The notes beneath the pieces are model-generated. The model saw only the letters and a program-made list of their open reading frames with translations. It was not told the origin of the DNA and made no database searches. A program made the position numbers and the translations under genes. 64,000 nucleotides of DNA from Cupriavidus sp. WKF15 (GTDB lineage: Bacteria; Pseudomonadota; Gammaproteobacteria; Burkholderiales; Burkholderiaceae): NCBI RefSeq assembly GCF_029278605.1, contig NZ_CP119572.1, positions 3,162,001 through 3,226,000 on the forward strand, in the 5' to 3' direction. This document shows positions 1-10,330 of the stretch, piece by piece. Numbering within the stretch: the stretch's first letter is position 1; each line of letters opens with the position of its first letter.

Positions 1-442
1 ACAGCTTGCGCGTGTCGTTGTCGCCGATGGTGCGGGTCCAGAATGGCATCACCTGCATCAGCCCGCGCGCGCCGACCGAGCTCATGGCGTACTTGCGGAA
101 ATTGCTCTCGACCTGCACCAGCCCCAGCACCAGCGCGGGCTCCAGCCCGGCACGCTTGGCTTCGTAGTAGGCGGTTTCGATCAGCTCGACGCGCATCTGC
201 GGCTCGGGGATGCGCCCTTCGAGCCGGTGCGACATCTCGCCGAGCCACTTCAGGTAAGCCAGGCGCTCGCCGCCCGAGGCGAAGGCGGGGCGCACCGGGC
301 GCGAGTCGGCAATGGCTGCCGCCAGCGCGCCGCGTACCGAGTCGGCCAGGTCTTCTTCCTTCTGCGCGCCGGCCTGCGCAGCGGCCGCGGCAAGGGCCAG
401 CAGCAGGCTGCCGGCCGTGCGAACCAGACGGGCCGCGCGCAT
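1..442 (-). CDS. Lytic transglycosylase, SLT domain (3' part lies outside the window)
   Basis: Murein lytic transglycosylase that cleaves the glycan backbone of peptidoglycan in the periplasm. The 147 visible residues begin MRAARLVRTAGSLLLALAAA, a basic then hydrophobic signal sequence. After a linker comes the SLT signature: VQVESNFRKYAMSSVGARGL followed by MQVMPFW. The Glu in the VESNF segment is the expected catalytic acid. The start is the ATG four bases after the proS stop, so the gene is probably cotranscribed behind proS. The C-terminal part of the SLT fold runs off the left edge. Family assignment is firm; the subfamily cannot be decided from this fragment. Confidence 0.85.
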   Translation of the reverse strand, partial: MRAARLVRTAGSLLLALAAAAAQAGAQKEEDLADSVRGALAAAIADSRPVRPAFASGGERLAYLKWLGEMSHRLEGRIPEPQMRVELIETAYYEAKRAGLEPALVLGLVQVESNFRKYAMSSVGARGLMQVMPFWTRTIGDNDTRKL

Positions 443-446
443 GGGC

Positions 447-2168
447 TTACTTGCCGACCTGGCTGCGTACGTGGCCGACCACGTCGGCCACGGCTACCTG
501 GGTCGCCTGGGCGTCGCGGCGGCCCTGGTATTCGACCTTGCCTTCCTTCAGGCCACGGTCGCCGACCACCACGCGGTGCGGCACGCCGATCAGCTCCCAG
601 TCGGCGAACATCACGCCCGGGCGCTCGCCGCGGTCGTCGAGGATGACGTCGACACCGGCGGCCAGCAGCTCGGCGTGGATGCGGTCGGCCTCGGCCTTGA
701 CGGCCTCGGAGCGGTCATAGCCGACCGGGCACACCACCACTTCGAACGGGGCGATGGCGGCGGGCCAGATGATGCCGCGCTCGTCGAAGTTCTGCTCGAT
801 CGCCGCGCCCAGGATACGGGTGACGCCGATGCCGTAGCAGCCCATCTGCATCGGCTGGGTCTTGCCGTTCTCGTCCAGGAAGGTCGCGTTCATCGACTCG
901 GAATAGCGCGTGCCGAGCATGAACACATGGCCCACCTCGATGCCGCGGCAGATTTCCAGCGTGCCCTTGCCGTCCGGCGAGGCATCGCCGGCGACCACGT
1001 TGCGCAGGTCGGCGACGACGGGCTCGGGCAGGTCGCGGCCCCAGTTGACGCCGGTGAAGTGGTAGTCGCGGTAGTTGGCGCCGCAGCAGAAGTCGCTCAT
1101 GTTGGCGACGGTGCGGTCGGCCACGACCTTGACCGGCTTCTTCATGTCGATCGGGCCCAGGTAGCCGGGGGGCGAACCGAAGGCGTCGACGATCTCGTTC
1201 TCGGTGGCGAAGCGGAAATCGGCCAGGCCCGGCACCTTGGAGGCCTTGACCTCGTTCAGCTCGTGGTCGGCGCGGATCAGCAGCAGCCAGATCTGGGCGC
1301 CGGCGTCACTGTCGGTGGCCAGCACGATCGACTTGACGTTGCGCTCCAGCGGAATGTTCAAGAATTCAGCCACCTGCTCGCACTTGACCTTCTCCGGGGT
1401 AAAGGTCTTGACCAGGTCTTCCCTGGGTGCGGCGCGCTCGGCCAGCAGCGGCAGCGCCTCGGCGGCCTCCATGTTGGCGGCGTAGTCGGACGTCGGGCAG
1501 TAGACGATGGCGTCTTCGCCGGTGTCGGCGATCACGTGGAACTCATGCGAGCCCGAGCCGCCGATGGCGCCGTTGTCGGCCGCCACGGCGCGGAATTCGA
1601 GGCCGAAGCGCTGGAAAATGCGCACATAGGCGTCGTACATGTTCTGGTACGACTTTTTCAGGCCTTCCGTGTCGCGGTCGAAGGAATAGGCATCCTTCAT
1701 CGTGAACTCGCGGCCGCGCATGATGCCGAAGCGCGGACGGCGCTCGTCGCGGAACTTGGTCTGGATCTGGTAGAAATTGACCGGCAATTGCTTGTAGCTG
1801 CGGATTTCCGAGCGGGCGATGTCCGTCACCACTTCCTCGGAGGTCGGCTGCACGGCGAAATCGCGCTCGTGGCGGTCCTTCAGGCGCAGCAGCTCGGGGC
1901 CCATCTTGTCCCAGCGGCCGGTTTCCTGCCACAGCTCGGCCGGCTGGATCACGGGCATGGACAGTTCCACGGCGCCGGCGCGGTTCATTTCCTCGCGGAC
2001 GATGTTTTCCACCTTGCGGATCGCGCGCAGCCCAACCGGCATGTAGTTGTAAATGCCGGCGCCGAGCTTCTTGATCATGCCCGCGCGCATCATCAGCTTG
2101 TGCGACACGATTTCCGCGTCGGCGGGGGCTTCTTTCAGGGTGGAAATGAAAAATTGCGAGGCTTTCAT
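447..2168 (-). CDS. proS: Prolyl-tRNA synthetase
   Basis: Class II aminoacyl-tRNA synthetase that charges tRNA-Pro in the cytoplasm. The 573 residues match the long bacterial ProS form: class II core with motif 2 near residues 139-155 ([17 protein letters not shown]), an inserted YbaK-like editing domain roughly in residues 230-400, motif 3 around [13 protein letters not shown], and a C-terminal anticodon-binding domain. The chosen start [13 protein letters not shown] is where the conserved family N-terminus begins; the frame stays open 59 codons upstream but that extension looks like leader. It is divergent from rppH and four bases upstream of the lytic transglycosylase. Confidence 0.97.
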   Translation of the reverse strand: MKASQFFISTLKEAPADAEIVSHKLMMRAGMIKKLGAGIYNYMPVGLRAIRKVENIVREEMNRAGAVELSMPVIQPAELWQETGRWDKMGPELLRLKDRHERDFAVQPTSEEVVTDIARSEIRSYKQLPVNFYQIQTKFRDERRPRFGIMRGREFTMKDAYSFDRDTEGLKKSYQNMYDAYVRIFQRFGLEFRAVAADNGAIGGSGSHEFHVIADTGEDAIVYCPTSDYAANMEAAEALPLLAERAAPREDLVKTFTPEKVKCEQVAEFLNIPLERNVKSIVLATDSDAGAQIWLLLIRADHELNEVKASKVPGLADFRFATENEIVDAFGSPPGYLGPIDMKKPVKVVADRTVANMSDFCCGANYRDYHFTGVNWGRDLPEPVVADLRNVVAGDASPDGKGTLEICRGIEVGHVFMLGTRYSESMNATFLDENGKTQPMQMGCYGIGVTRILGAAIEQNFDERGIIWPAAIAPFEVVVCPVGYDRSEAVKAEADRIHAELLAAGVDVILDDRGERPGVMFADWELIGVPHRVVVGDRGLKEGKVEYQGRRDAQATQVAVADVVGHVRSQVGK

Positions 2169-2331
2169 CCGAATGTCTTCTCTGGAAACCGGGAATCCCG
2201 GTGAATTGGCGGCAGCCATGCCGCGCATAATCGACTGGAACGCGCCGGCAACTGCCTGAAACTGCCTGAAACTGCTCTTCCCGCTCGGGGAAAACCAGCA
2301 GCGCCCCGCCTGAGCCGGGCCGCGCGCATCC

Positions 2332-2339
2332 TTTATAAT
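2332..2339. promoter_or_regulatory. Divergent -10 elements between proS and rppH
   Basis: A perfect TATAAT lies at 2334-2339 on the plus strand, 32 bases before the rppH ATG. On the minus strand the overlapping bases 2337-2332 read TATAAA and could serve proS, giving a leader of about 155 nt. No convincing -35 is visible for either direction, so this is only a candidate. Confidence 0.4.
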
Positions 2340-2371
2340 CGACATAATTCTAAAGGATTCGAGGTGCAGTC

Positions 2372-3019
2372 ATGCTCGATCGTGAAGGCTTTCGCCCGAA
2401 CGTCGGCATCATCCTCATCAACGCACGAAACGAGGTTTTCTGGGGCAAGCGAATCGGCGAGCATTCCTGGCAGTTTCCGCAAGGCGGCATCAAGTACGGC
2501 GAAACGCCGGAACAGGCCATGTACCGCGAACTGCATGAGGAGATCGGCCTGCTACCGGAGCACGTCAGGATCGTCGGTCGCACGCGCGACTGGTTGCGCT
2601 ATGAGGTGCCGGACAAGTTCATCCGCCGCGAGATCCGCGGCCATTACAGAGGCCAGAAACAGATCTGGTTCCTGCTGCGCATGGCAGGCAGGGACTGTGA
2701 TGTTCACCTGCGCGCCACCGACCATCCCGAGTTCGACGCCTGGCGGTGGAGCGACTACTGGGTACCGCTGGACGCGGTCATCGAGTTCAAGCGCGACGTC
2801 TACCAGCTGGCGCTGACGGAGCTGTCGCGCTTCCTGAACCGCAATGCGCGCGTGCCGCTCAGTCCATACGGCGTGCATCACAACCGCCATGGCGGCGGGC
2901 AGCGCCGGCCGCCCCAGGCGGCCCAAGCGGCCGTAGGGGCGCCCGTGGTGCCGGCCGCAGCAGAAGAAGGTGACGCAGTTTTGCCGGCCGCGCCGGCTTC
3001 CAACCACACGGAGTCCTGA
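2372..3019 (+). CDS. rppH: RNA pyrophosphohydrolase (Nudix)
   Basis: Removes pyrophosphate from 5'-triphosphate RNA ends, which starts RNase E-dependent mRNA decay. The Nudix box is complete at residues 38-60: the Gly-Gly, then Glu-44, then RELHEEIGL. The N-terminus [15 protein letters not shown] and the block around [12 protein letters not shown] are typical of RppH. At 215 aa it is longer than the E. coli protein because of a low-complexity tail from about residue 165 (Ala, Pro, Gly-rich), common in Burkholderiales. The stop overlaps the next ATG by one base (TGATG), so the downstream lipoprotein is translationally coupled. Confidence 0.95.
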   Translation: MLDREGFRPNVGIILINARNEVFWGKRIGEHSWQFPQGGIKYGETPEQAMYRELHEEIGLLPEHVRIVGRTRDWLRYEVPDKFIRREIRGHYRGQKQIWFLLRMAGRDCDVHLRATDHPEFDAWRWSDYWVPLDAVIEFKRDVYQLALTELSRFLNRNARVPLSPYGVHHNRHGGGQRRPPQAAQAAVGAPVVPAAAEEGDAVLPAAPASNHTES

Positions 3020-3600
3020 TGAATCGTGTTACCGGCCACGGCCGCCGCGGCGGCCTGACCGCTGCCGGCCTGTTGCTTGCCGCCGCCTGCCTGGCGCTGG
3101 CGGGCTGCAAGACCACCGCCAAGGAAATGCCCGAAGAAGAATCCAAGTGGATCAATCCGTTCGAGCCGAAGACCTTCAAGGAGGAAGAGGCCATCCTGCC
3201 GGCACTGCCGCAGGATGCGAACCTGATCCCGTTCTCGGTCAACGGCACCGGCAACCTCACGTTCGAGGTGGACAGCAAGTCGGTGTCGGTCGGCGCGGAC
3301 AAGGTGGTGCGCTTTACGGTGGTGATCAGCAGCGCCAGTGGCGCGCGCAACGTGAACTTCGAAGGCCTGCGCTGCGACGCGTTCGAGCGCAGGATCTACG
3401 CGACGCTGCCCGTGGGCGCCAAGGAATGGGAACTCAACCGCGGCGATAACCGCGATAGCTGGGTCCGCATGCAGACCAGCGCGCGCAACGCCTACGCGGC
3501 CACGCTGGCGACCGATTTCTTCTGCGAAGGCCGCACCGTGGCCGGTACACCGGAAAAAATGGTCCGCGACCTGAAAGACAGCGCGCCGCACAAGCGCTGA
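3019..3600 (+). CDS. CNP1-like family lipoprotein
   Basis: A 193-aa predicted lipoprotein. The signal peptide ends in the lipobox LALAGC with the acylated Cys at position 30. The mature part starts KTTAKEMPEEESKW and contains the CNP1-like domain (WINPFEPKTFKEEEAILPAL and later FEGLRCDAFERRIYA). Function is unknown; the family is found mainly in betaproteobacteria and is often beside rppH or proB. The one-base overlap with rppH suggests a two-gene operon. No catalytic motif is visible. Confidence 0.8.
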   Translation: MNRVTGHGRRGGLTAAGLLLAAACLALAGCKTTAKEMPEEESKWINPFEPKTFKEEEAILPALPQDANLIPFSVNGTGNLTFEVDSKSVSVGADKVVRFTVVISSASGARNVNFEGLRCDAFERRIYATLPVGAKEWELNRGDNRDSWVRMQTSARNAYAATLATDFFCEGRTVAGTPEKMVRDLKDSAPHKR

Positions 3601-3620
3601 GTGGCGCCGGACTGAACGCA

Positions 3621-3656
3621 AAAGGGCGATGCCGAGGCATCGCCCTTTCTTCTTTT
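3621..3656. terminator. Intrinsic terminator between the convergent CNP1-like gene and proB
   Basis: Perfect 12-bp stem AAAGGGCGATGC / GCATCGCCCTTT with a 4-nt loop CGAG, followed on the plus strand by CTTCTTTT. The A-rich left flank also gives a U-tract for the minus strand, so it probably serves both genes. Confidence 0.9.
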
Positions 3657-3672
3657 GGCCGGCTGATCGGGC

Positions 3673-4791
3673 TCAGACCAGCACCAGGTTGTCCCGGTGG
3701 ATCAGCTCGGGTTCGTTCAGGTGACCCAGCACCGATTCGATCTCCGACGACGGCTTGCGTGCGATCAGGCGGGCTTCGGCGCTCGAATAGTTCGTGATGC
3801 CGCGCGCCACTTCGCGCCCATCGGCGCCGACACAGGCGATCACCTCGCCACGCGCGAACTCGCCCTGCACTTCCACCACGCCGATCGGCAGCAGCGACTT
3901 GCCGCCACTGGTCAGCTTTTCTACCGCGCCGGCATCGATCATCACACGGCCGCGCAGCTGCAAGTGATCCGCCATCCACTGCTTGCGCGCGGTCAGGCGG
4001 CCAGTCGGCGCCAGCAGTTGCGTGCCGATGGCCTCGCCCGCGGCCAGGCGTTCCAGCACGTTGGCTTCGCGGCCCGAGGCGATGGTGGTGTGCGCGCCCG
4101 ACTTGGCCGCGCGCTTGGCCGCCAGGATCTTGGTCAGCATGCCGCCCCGGCCGATGGACGTGCCGGCGCCGCCCGCCATCGCTTCCAGCTCGGGTGTGCC
4201 GGCCAGCGCCTCGTCGACGAACTCGGCATTCGGGTCCTTGCGCGGATCGGCGGTGTAGAGCCCGCGCTGGTCGGTCAGGATGACCAGCGCATCGCCTTCG
4301 ATCAGGTTGGTCACCAGCGCGCCCAGCGTATCGTTGTCGCCGAACTTGATTTCGTCGGTGACCACGGTGTCGTTCTCGTTGATGATCGGCACCACGCCCA
4401 GCGACAGCAGCGTCAGCAGCGTGGAGCGCGCGTTCAGGTAGCGTTCGCGGTCGGCCAGGTCGGCGTGGGTGAGCAGCACCTGCGCGGTGCGGATGCCGTA
4501 GCGGCCGAACTGGCTCTCGTACACCTGGGCCAGCCCCATCTGGCCGACAGCGGCGGCAGCCTGCAGTTCGTGGATTTCACGCGGGCGGCGCACCCAGCCC
4601 AGGCGCTGCATGCCTTCGGCAATGGCGCCGGAGCTGACCAGCACCACTTCCTTGCCGATCGAGCGCAGCTTGGCGATCTGCGCCGCCCAGCGCGCAATGG
4701 CGTCGTAGTCCAACCCCTTGCCGTCGTTGGTGACCAGGCTGGAACCAACCTTCACGACGATACGTTTTGCCTGGGCAATGACCGATTGCAT
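3673..4791 (-). CDS. proB: Glutamate 5-kinase
   Basis: First step of proline synthesis: phosphorylates glutamate to gamma-glutamyl phosphate. The 372-aa length fits the two-domain form with an N-terminal amino-acid-kinase domain and a C-terminal PUA domain (from about residue 280). Visible motifs include [13 protein letters not shown] at the start, [12 protein letters not shown], and the glutamate/ATP-site stretch [19 protein letters not shown]. The start [10 protein letters not shown] was chosen because it precedes the conserved KVGSS block. It lies downstream of obgE on the same strand and probably belongs to the rplU-rpmA-obgE transcript. Confidence 0.96.
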   Translation of the reverse strand: MQSVIAQAKRIVVKVGSSLVTNDGKGLDYDAIARWAAQIAKLRSIGKEVVLVSSGAIAEGMQRLGWVRRPREIHELQAAAAVGQMGLAQVYESQFGRYGIRTAQVLLTHADLADRERYLNARSTLLTLLSLGVVPIINENDTVVTDEIKFGDNDTLGALVTNLIEGDALVILTDQRGLYTADPRKDPNAEFVDEALAGTPELEAMAGGAGTSIGRGGMLTKILAAKRAAKSGAHTTIASGREANVLERLAAGEAIGTQLLAPTGRLTARKQWMADHLQLRGRVMIDAGAVEKLTSGGKSLLPIGVVEVQGEFARGEVIACVGADGREVARGITNYSSAEARLIARKPSSEIESVLGHLNEPELIHRDNLVLV

Positions 4792-4877
4792 GGCGAGAAA
4801 TCCTGTCTCCGGGGGGGCTTTTTTTGCATCCCCAATGGTGGTCCCTCGCCCCGCATGGGCGAGGAAGAAGAACCGGC

Positions 4878-5999
<1,122 letters not shown>

Positions 6000-6039
6000 C
6001 TACCGACCGGCATTGGCAACTCACATTGTCGCCAAAAAT

Positions 6040-6068
6040 GAAAAAGCCCCGCAAGCATTGCGGGGCCT
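6040..6068 (-). terminator. Intrinsic terminator downstream of rpmA
   Basis: On the minus strand GCCCCGCAA, loop TGC, TTGCGGGGC, then TTTTTCATTTTT. The 9-bp stem and U-tract make a good intrinsic terminator that separates rplU-rpmA from obgE-proB. Read-through would still feed obgE. Confidence 0.85.
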
Positions 6069-6088
6069 TCGTGCTGCAAAGGCTGTTA

Positions 6089-6349
6089 TCAGGCCGCCGG
6101 AACGACGCTGACTTGCTGCTTTTTGGCAGGGCCCTTGACGGCGAATTGCACGTGGCCGTCGACCAGTGCAAACAGGGTGTGGTCCTTGCCCACGCCGACG
6201 TTGTCGCCTGCGTGCACACGGGTACCGCGCTGACGGACGATGATGCCGCCGGCGTTGATGGCCTGGCCACCAAACACCTTCACGCCCAGACGCTTCGATT
6301 CGGAATCACGGCCGTTCCGCGTGGAACCGCCGCCTTTTTTCTGTGCCAT
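6089..6349 (-). CDS. rpmA: 50S ribosomal protein L27
   Basis: Ribosomal protein L27, whose N-terminal tail reaches the peptidyl-transferase centre. The 86-aa sequence begins [20 protein letters not shown], the classic L27 start, and contains [18 protein letters not shown]. There is no Firmicutes-type N-terminal processing extension. It follows rplU on the same strand, 39 bases downstream, as is near-universal in bacteria. Confidence 0.98.
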   Translation of the reverse strand: MAQKKGGGSTRNGRDSESKRLGVKVFGGQAINAGGIIVRQRGTRVHAGDNVGVGKDHTLFALVDGHVQFAVKGPAKKQQVSVVPAA

Positions 6350-6388
6350 GTCTTACTCCTGTCGCTTTACCGGGTTACGTTCGAATGA

Positions 6389-6700
6389 TCAGGCGTTGAT
6401 CGCTTCGATGCGCAGCTCGGTGTAGTTCTGGCGATGGCCTTGACGCTTCTGGTAGTGCTTGCGACGGCGCATCTTGAAGATCTTCACCTTGTCGTGACGA
6501 CCTTGGGAGATAACGGTAGCCTTGACGGAAGCCCCGCTAACCAGCGGCGTACCAAACTTGATTTGGTCGCCGGCGCCCACTGCGAGCACCTGGTCGAGCG
6601 TGATTTCTGCGCCAATGTCTGCCGGTATCTGTTCTACTTTCAGTTTTTCGCCAGCAGCAACCTTGTATTGCTTGCCGCCGGTTTTTACGACCGCGTACAT
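6389..6700 (-). CDS. rplU: 50S ribosomal protein L21
   Basis: Ribosomal protein L21, a 23S rRNA-binding protein of the large subunit. 103 aa, the normal length, starting [20 protein letters not shown] and containing the signature [19 protein letters not shown]. The open frame continues 27 codons upstream but the family start is the Met used here. First gene of rplU-rpmA-obgE-proB, with a candidate promoter about 150 bp upstream. Confidence 0.98.
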   Translation of the reverse strand: MYAVVKTGGKQYKVAAGEKLKVEQIPADIGAEITLDQVLAVGAGDQIKFGTPLVSGASVKATVISQGRHDKVKIFKMRRRKHYQKRQGHRQNYTELRIEAINA

Positions 6701-6851
6701 TGTCGAACCTCTCGGATGTGAATAAAACGCCGAATGCCGGCACTGGGTGTTCCCGCAAACGCTGCTAGGCAGCCTGCGCACGCCTGTGCGGCCCGGTTAT
6801 CTCCCACCGGCCACCACCCGAGACGGGCAAAACAACCGGAGGAAACCGGGA

Positions 6852-6880
6852 ACTATAAACCAGACGGGAGAAAAACGCAA
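6852..6880 (-). promoter_or_regulatory. Sigma70-type promoter for rplU-rpmA
   Basis: Minus strand TTGCGT (6880-6875), 17-bp spacer, TATAGT (6857-6852). The predicted start near 6845 gives an rplU leader of about 145 nt. The -35 lies directly in the U-tract region of the terminator of the small unit upstream. Confidence 0.6.
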
Positions 6881-6902
6881 AGAAAACAGGCACATAGCCT
6901 GT
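6880..6902 (-). terminator. Intrinsic terminator of the small minus-strand unit
   Basis: Minus strand ACAGGC, loop TATGT, GCCTGT followed by TTTCTTTGCGTTTTT. The 6-bp stem with a T-rich tail lies 37 bases after the stop of the 31-codon frame and just before the rplU promoter. Confidence 0.65.
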
Positions 6903-6938
6903 CCGGCGGCGCCTTATGCACTTCTGTGGAGGTGCGGA

Positions 6939-7034
6939 TCAGGTCAGATCGGCCAGCAGAAAGCCCGCCAGTGCGGCGAACGCCACCCACCAGGCCGTGC
7001 GGCGGGCGTTGCGGCGGGACGTGGGCTTGTTCAT
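6939..7034 (-). CDS. Candidate 31-aa membrane microprotein, possibly leaderless
   Basis: Short frame with a basic N-terminus (MNKPTSRRNARR) followed by a hydrophobic stretch of about 17 residues (TAWWVAFAALAGFLLADLT), the layout of a single-pass small membrane protein. Nearly every codon ends in G or C, as in the real genes around it. The ATG lies six bases after a perfect TATAAT, so transcription would start at or next to the A of the ATG and the mRNA would be leaderless. A terminator follows 37 bp after the stop. I do not recognise the protein. The alternative is that the unit makes a small RNA of about 150 nt and the frame is incidental. Confidence 0.45.
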   Translation of the reverse strand: MNKPTSRRNARRTAWWVAFAALAGFLLADLT

Positions 7035-7040
7035 GCCGGG

Positions 7041-7069
7041 ATTATAGGCCGGCGAGCGCCCCGCATCAC
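7041..7069 (-). promoter_or_regulatory. Promoter of the small unit (perfect -10)
   Basis: Minus strand TATAAT at 7046-7041, with GTGATG 17 bp upstream as a weak -35. The expected start falls on the ATG of the 31-codon frame. Confidence 0.55.
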
Positions 7070-7112
7070 CCGAACGGGGACAAGCACTGGCATGAACCCC
7101 ATTGGCATCGCA

Positions 7113-7118
7113 TATAAT
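7113..7118 (+). promoter_or_regulatory. ispB -10 element
   Basis: Perfect TATAAT on the plus strand with no clear -35. A start near 7125 lies downstream of the first in-frame ATG (7102), which excludes that ATG as the ispB start. Confidence 0.5.
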
Positions 7119-7146
7119 CGTCCGGTTTTGCGTAACGGTGATCATC

Positions 7147-8124
7147 TTGACCCAGCCTTCCGCCACTGCCTTGCTTGCCCCGGTCGCTGCAGACATGCGC
7201 GCGGTCGATGCGGTCATCCGTCAACGACTGTCTTCCGAAGTCCCCCTGATCGAGCAGATCGGTGAATACATCATCAGCGCCGGCGGCAAGCGCCTGCGCC
7301 CGGTGATCCTGCTGCTGTCGGCACGCGCCTTCGGCTACGACGGCCACCGCCACCATGAACTGGCCGCCGTCGTGGAGTTCATCCACACCGCCACGCTGCT
7401 GCATGACGACGTGGTCGATGAATCCGAGCTGCGCCGCGGCCGCGAGACCGCCAACGCGGTGTTCGGCAACGCCGCCAGTGTGCTGGTGGGCGACTTCCTC
7501 TATTCGCGCGCGTTTCAGATGATGGTCGATGCGGGCAGCATGCGCATCATGGAAATCCTCTCGAACGCGACCAACGTGATCGCCGAGGGTGAAGTGCTGC
7601 AGTTGCTGAACATGCACGATCCCGATGTCACCGTCGAGCGCTACCTGCAGGTGATCCGCTACAAGACCGCCAAGCTGTTCGAGGCTTCGGCCCAGCTTGG
7701 CGCCGTGCTCGCGGGCGCCGACACCGCCATGGAAGAAGCCGCAGCCGAATACGGCCGCCGCATCGGCACCGCGTTCCAGCTCATCGACGACATGCTGGAC
7801 TACACCGCCAGCGCCGAGCAGATGGGAAAGAACGCCGGCGACGACCTGCGCGAAGGCAAGCCGACGCTGCCGCTGCTACACCTGCTCGAGCACGGCACGC
7901 CGGAGCAGCGCGCACTGGCGCGCGACGCCATCGTGCAGGGTGGCACCGAGCATTTCGACGCGGTGTTCTCGGCCATCCATGCGAGCGGCGCGCTCGAGGT
8001 CACCTACGAAGCCGCGCGCCGCGAAGCCGAGGCCGCCGAAAAGGCCGCCCAGCTGTTTCCGCCGTCGGCATTGAAAGATACGCTGATTGCGCTGTGCGCG
8101 TTCTCGCTGGAGCGGCAATCCTGA
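7147..8124 (+). CDS. ispB: Polyprenyl (octaprenyl) diphosphate synthase
   Basis: Trans-prenyltransferase that makes the long isoprenoid tail of ubiquinone from FPP and IPP. Both Asp-rich motifs are visible: LLHDDVVDESELRRG (first DDxxD) and LIDDMLDY (second), with the GGKRLRP substrate-binding block near residue 40. I place the start at a TTG (LTQPSATALLAP, read as Met) because GGTGATC just upstream (7137-7143) is complementary to the 16S rRNA 3' tail, and the promoter excludes the ATG at 7102. A GTG at 7138 is the alternative. Length 325 aa, normal for the family. Confidence 0.92.
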   Translation: MTQPSATALLAPVAADMRAVDAVIRQRLSSEVPLIEQIGEYIISAGGKRLRPVILLLSARAFGYDGHRHHELAAVVEFIHTATLLHDDVVDESELRRGRETANAVFGNAASVLVGDFLYSRAFQMMVDAGSMRIMEILSNATNVIAEGEVLQLLNMHDPDVTVERYLQVIRYKTAKLFEASAQLGAVLAGADTAMEEAAAEYGRRIGTAFQLIDDMLDYTASAEQMGKNAGDDLREGKPTLPLLHLLEHGTPEQRALARDAIVQGGTEHFDAVFSAIHASGALEVTYEAARREAEAAEKAAQLFPPSALKDTLIALCAFSLERQS

Positions 8125-8217
8125 AATAGCCGCAACCCTCTTCCCATTCGGGAGAAACGCTGTTAGACTTATCTTCTTTGCTGCTGACCGCCAACGGTTG
8201 GCGACAAAGTCAGAATT

Positions 8218-8294
8218 CGGGGTGTAGCTTAGCCTGGTAGAGCGCTACGTTCGGGACGTAGAGGCCGGAGGTTCGAATCCTCTCACCCCGACCA
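8218..8294 (+). tRNA. tRNA-Pro (anticodon CGG)
   Basis: 77-nt cloverleaf: acceptor CGGGGTG pairing with CACCCCG, D-arm GTAGCTTAGCCTGGTAGAGC, anticodon stem CTACG / CGTAG with loop TTCGGGA (anticodon CGG at 8252-8254), T-arm GGAGGTTCGAATCCTC, discriminator A and encoded CCA. Read from the sequence without a covariance search, but every arm pairs. Confidence 0.97.
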
Positions 8295-8327
8295 GAATTC
8301 ATGGCCACGCAGTTTCCGGCCAGCAAG

Positions 8328-8360
8328 AAGCCGCACAGCAATGTGCGGCTTTTTTGTTTT
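8328..8360 (+). terminator. Intrinsic terminator after tRNA-Pro
   Basis: Stem GCCGCACA / TGTGCGGC with loop GCAA followed by TTTTTTGTTTTT. Ends the tRNA transcript and insulates pilB. Confidence 0.9.
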
Positions 8361-8568
8361 TCGCGCTGCCCAAATCCCTGCCCCAATCCCCCACGCTTCG
8401 CCGCCCTCCACGCTCCCCGCGCAAGTAGGGTTGCGCCCCTGTCGCACAAATGCCGACATGGCCCGTTGTCGCCTTTACAAAAAGTGACTCCGGCGGCAAA
8501 CTGCGCCGATCCGGGGGCCTGTGGCCCCGACGGGCGCCCGCGCGCGCTCGCACCATTTGGTTCCTGCC

Positions 8569-10299
8569 ATGACACTTGGTCTCGCCCTTGCACAGAGCCG
8601 TCGCATCGCGCCTGCGCTGCTCGCCCAGCTGGAACAGTCCGCGCGCGAAAAGCAGACGCAGTTGATCGACGAGATCGTCGGCAGCGGCACCATGAGCGCG
8701 CACGATGTCGCGCTGTTCGCCGCCGACAAGTACCAGCTGCCGCTGCTCGACCTGACGCAGTACAACCTGAACAAGGTTCCGCCTGCGCTGGCGGGCAACC
8801 GCGAATTTCATGCTCATCGACTGCTGCCGCTAGGCCGGCGCGAGAACCGCCTGGTGGTGGCGATCTCCGACCCGTCCAACCAGGCCGGGCTCGACGCCAT
8901 CAAGCAGAAGTACAACCTGCCGGTCGATACCGTGGTGGTGGAGCACGACAAGCTGATGAAGCATGTGCGCTCGGCCGGGGAAGCGGCGGGCACGCTTAAG
9001 GACATCGCGCCCGGGGCAACGCCCACCCAGCGCAAGCTGATCGAGTACGACCCCGTGGCCGCTGCGACTGCGCAGCGCAATCGCACCGCCACCAGCGACA
9101 TCGACGATGCGCCGGTCGTGCGCTTCCTGCAGAAGCTGCTGACCGAGGCTTTCCACCGCGGCGCATCAGACCTTCACTTCGAGCCATTCGAAACTTTCTA
9201 CCGCGTCCGCTTCCGTGTCGACGGGGTGCTGCAAGAGGTAGCACGCCCGCCGCTCGATATCCGCGACAAGATCGCGACGCGCATCAAGGTGCTGTCGCGC
9301 CTGGACATCTCCGAAAAGCGCGTGCCGCAAGACGGCCGCATGAAGCTGCTGATCCCGCTGCCGCAGGGCAAGGACTCCAAGGAAATCGTCGAGAAGGCGG
9401 TGGACTTCCGCGTGTCGACGCTGCCTACGCTCTTCGGCGAGAAGATCGTAATGCGTATCCTGGAATCGTCGAGCGACAAGCTGGACATCGACCAGCTCGG
9501 CTACGAGCCCGAGCAGAAGGCGCTGCTGATGGACACCATCAAGCGCCCATACGGAATGATCCTGGTCACCGGCCCCACCGGCAGCGGCAAGACCGTTTCG
9601 CTCTACACGTTCCTGAACCTGCTGAACCAGGGCGACATCAATATCTCGACGGCCGAAGACCCGGCTGAAATCCAGCTGCCCGGCATCAACCAGGTCAACG
9701 TCAACGACAAGGCGGGCCTGACCTTCGCCGCGGCGCTGCGCTCGTTCCTGCGCCAGGATCCGGACATCATCATGGTCGGCGAAATCCGCGACCTGGAGAC
9801 CGCCGATATCTCGATCAAGGCCGCGCAGACCGGCCACCTGGTACTGTCGACGCTGCACACCAACGATGCGCCGACTACGCTGACGCGCCTGATGAACATG
9901 GGCGTGGCGCCATTCAATATTGCCTCCAGCGTGCTGCTGATCACGGCGCAGCGGCTGGCGCGGCGGCTGTGCACATGCAAGCGCGCGGGCTCGATCCCGC
10001 ATGAGGCACTGCTCGATGCGGGCTTCAAGGAAGCGCAGATCGATGGCAGCTGGCAGCCTTATCATCCGGTCGGTTGCGAGCGCTGCAACGGCAGCGGCTA
10101 CAAGGGACGCTGCGGCATCTACCAGGTCATGCCGATCACCGAGGCCATGCAGCAGATCATCCTGTCGCACGGCACGGCGCTGCAGATTGCCGAACAGGCC
10201 CGGCGCGACGGCGTGCTATCGTTGCGGGAAGCCGGCTTGCTGAAGGTCAAGCAGGGGGTCACGTCACTCGAAGAAGTGCTGGCCACAACCAATGCTTAA
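8569..10299 (+). CDS. pilB: Type IV pilus assembly ATPase PilB
   Basis: Hexameric cytoplasmic ATPase that powers type IV pilus extension. At 576 aa it has an N-terminal MshE-type domain (about 1-145), then the GspE/PilB core with Walker A GPTGSGKT (335-342), the Asp/Glu box, Walker B DPDIIMVGEIRD (398-409) and the His box STLHTND (427-433). Four cysteines (468, 470, 503, 506; CTC and CERC) form the zinc site expected of an assembly ATPase and absent from the retraction ATPase PilT. The start MTLGLALAQ was preferred over an in-frame ATG 16 codons upstream. It heads pilB-pilC-pilD. Confidence 0.95.
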   Translation: MTLGLALAQSRRIAPALLAQLEQSAREKQTQLIDEIVGSGTMSAHDVALFAADKYQLPLLDLTQYNLNKVPPALAGNREFHAHRLLPLGRRENRLVVAISDPSNQAGLDAIKQKYNLPVDTVVVEHDKLMKHVRSAGEAAGTLKDIAPGATPTQRKLIEYDPVAAATAQRNRTATSDIDDAPVVRFLQKLLTEAFHRGASDLHFEPFETFYRVRFRVDGVLQEVARPPLDIRDKIATRIKVLSRLDISEKRVPQDGRMKLLIPLPQGKDSKEIVEKAVDFRVSTLPTLFGEKIVMRILESSSDKLDIDQLGYEPEQKALLMDTIKRPYGMILVTGPTGSGKTVSLYTFLNLLNQGDINISTAEDPAEIQLPGINQVNVNDKAGLTFAAALRSFLRQDPDIIMVGEIRDLETADISIKAAQTGHLVLSTLHTNDAPTTLTRLMNMGVAPFNIASSVLLITAQRLARRLCTCKRAGSIPHEALLDAGFKEAQIDGSWQPYHPVGCERCNGSGYKGRCGIYQVMPITEAMQQIILSHGTALQIAEQARRDGVLSLREAGLLKVKQGVTSLEEVLATTNA

Positions 10300-10330
10300 A
10301 ACAACAGACAAATAATGTCGGGGGTCGAAC

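Noticed and set aside
312..2204. A 630-codon plus-strand frame opposite proS
   Set aside because: Shadow of proS; composition is low in complexity and no family is recognised.
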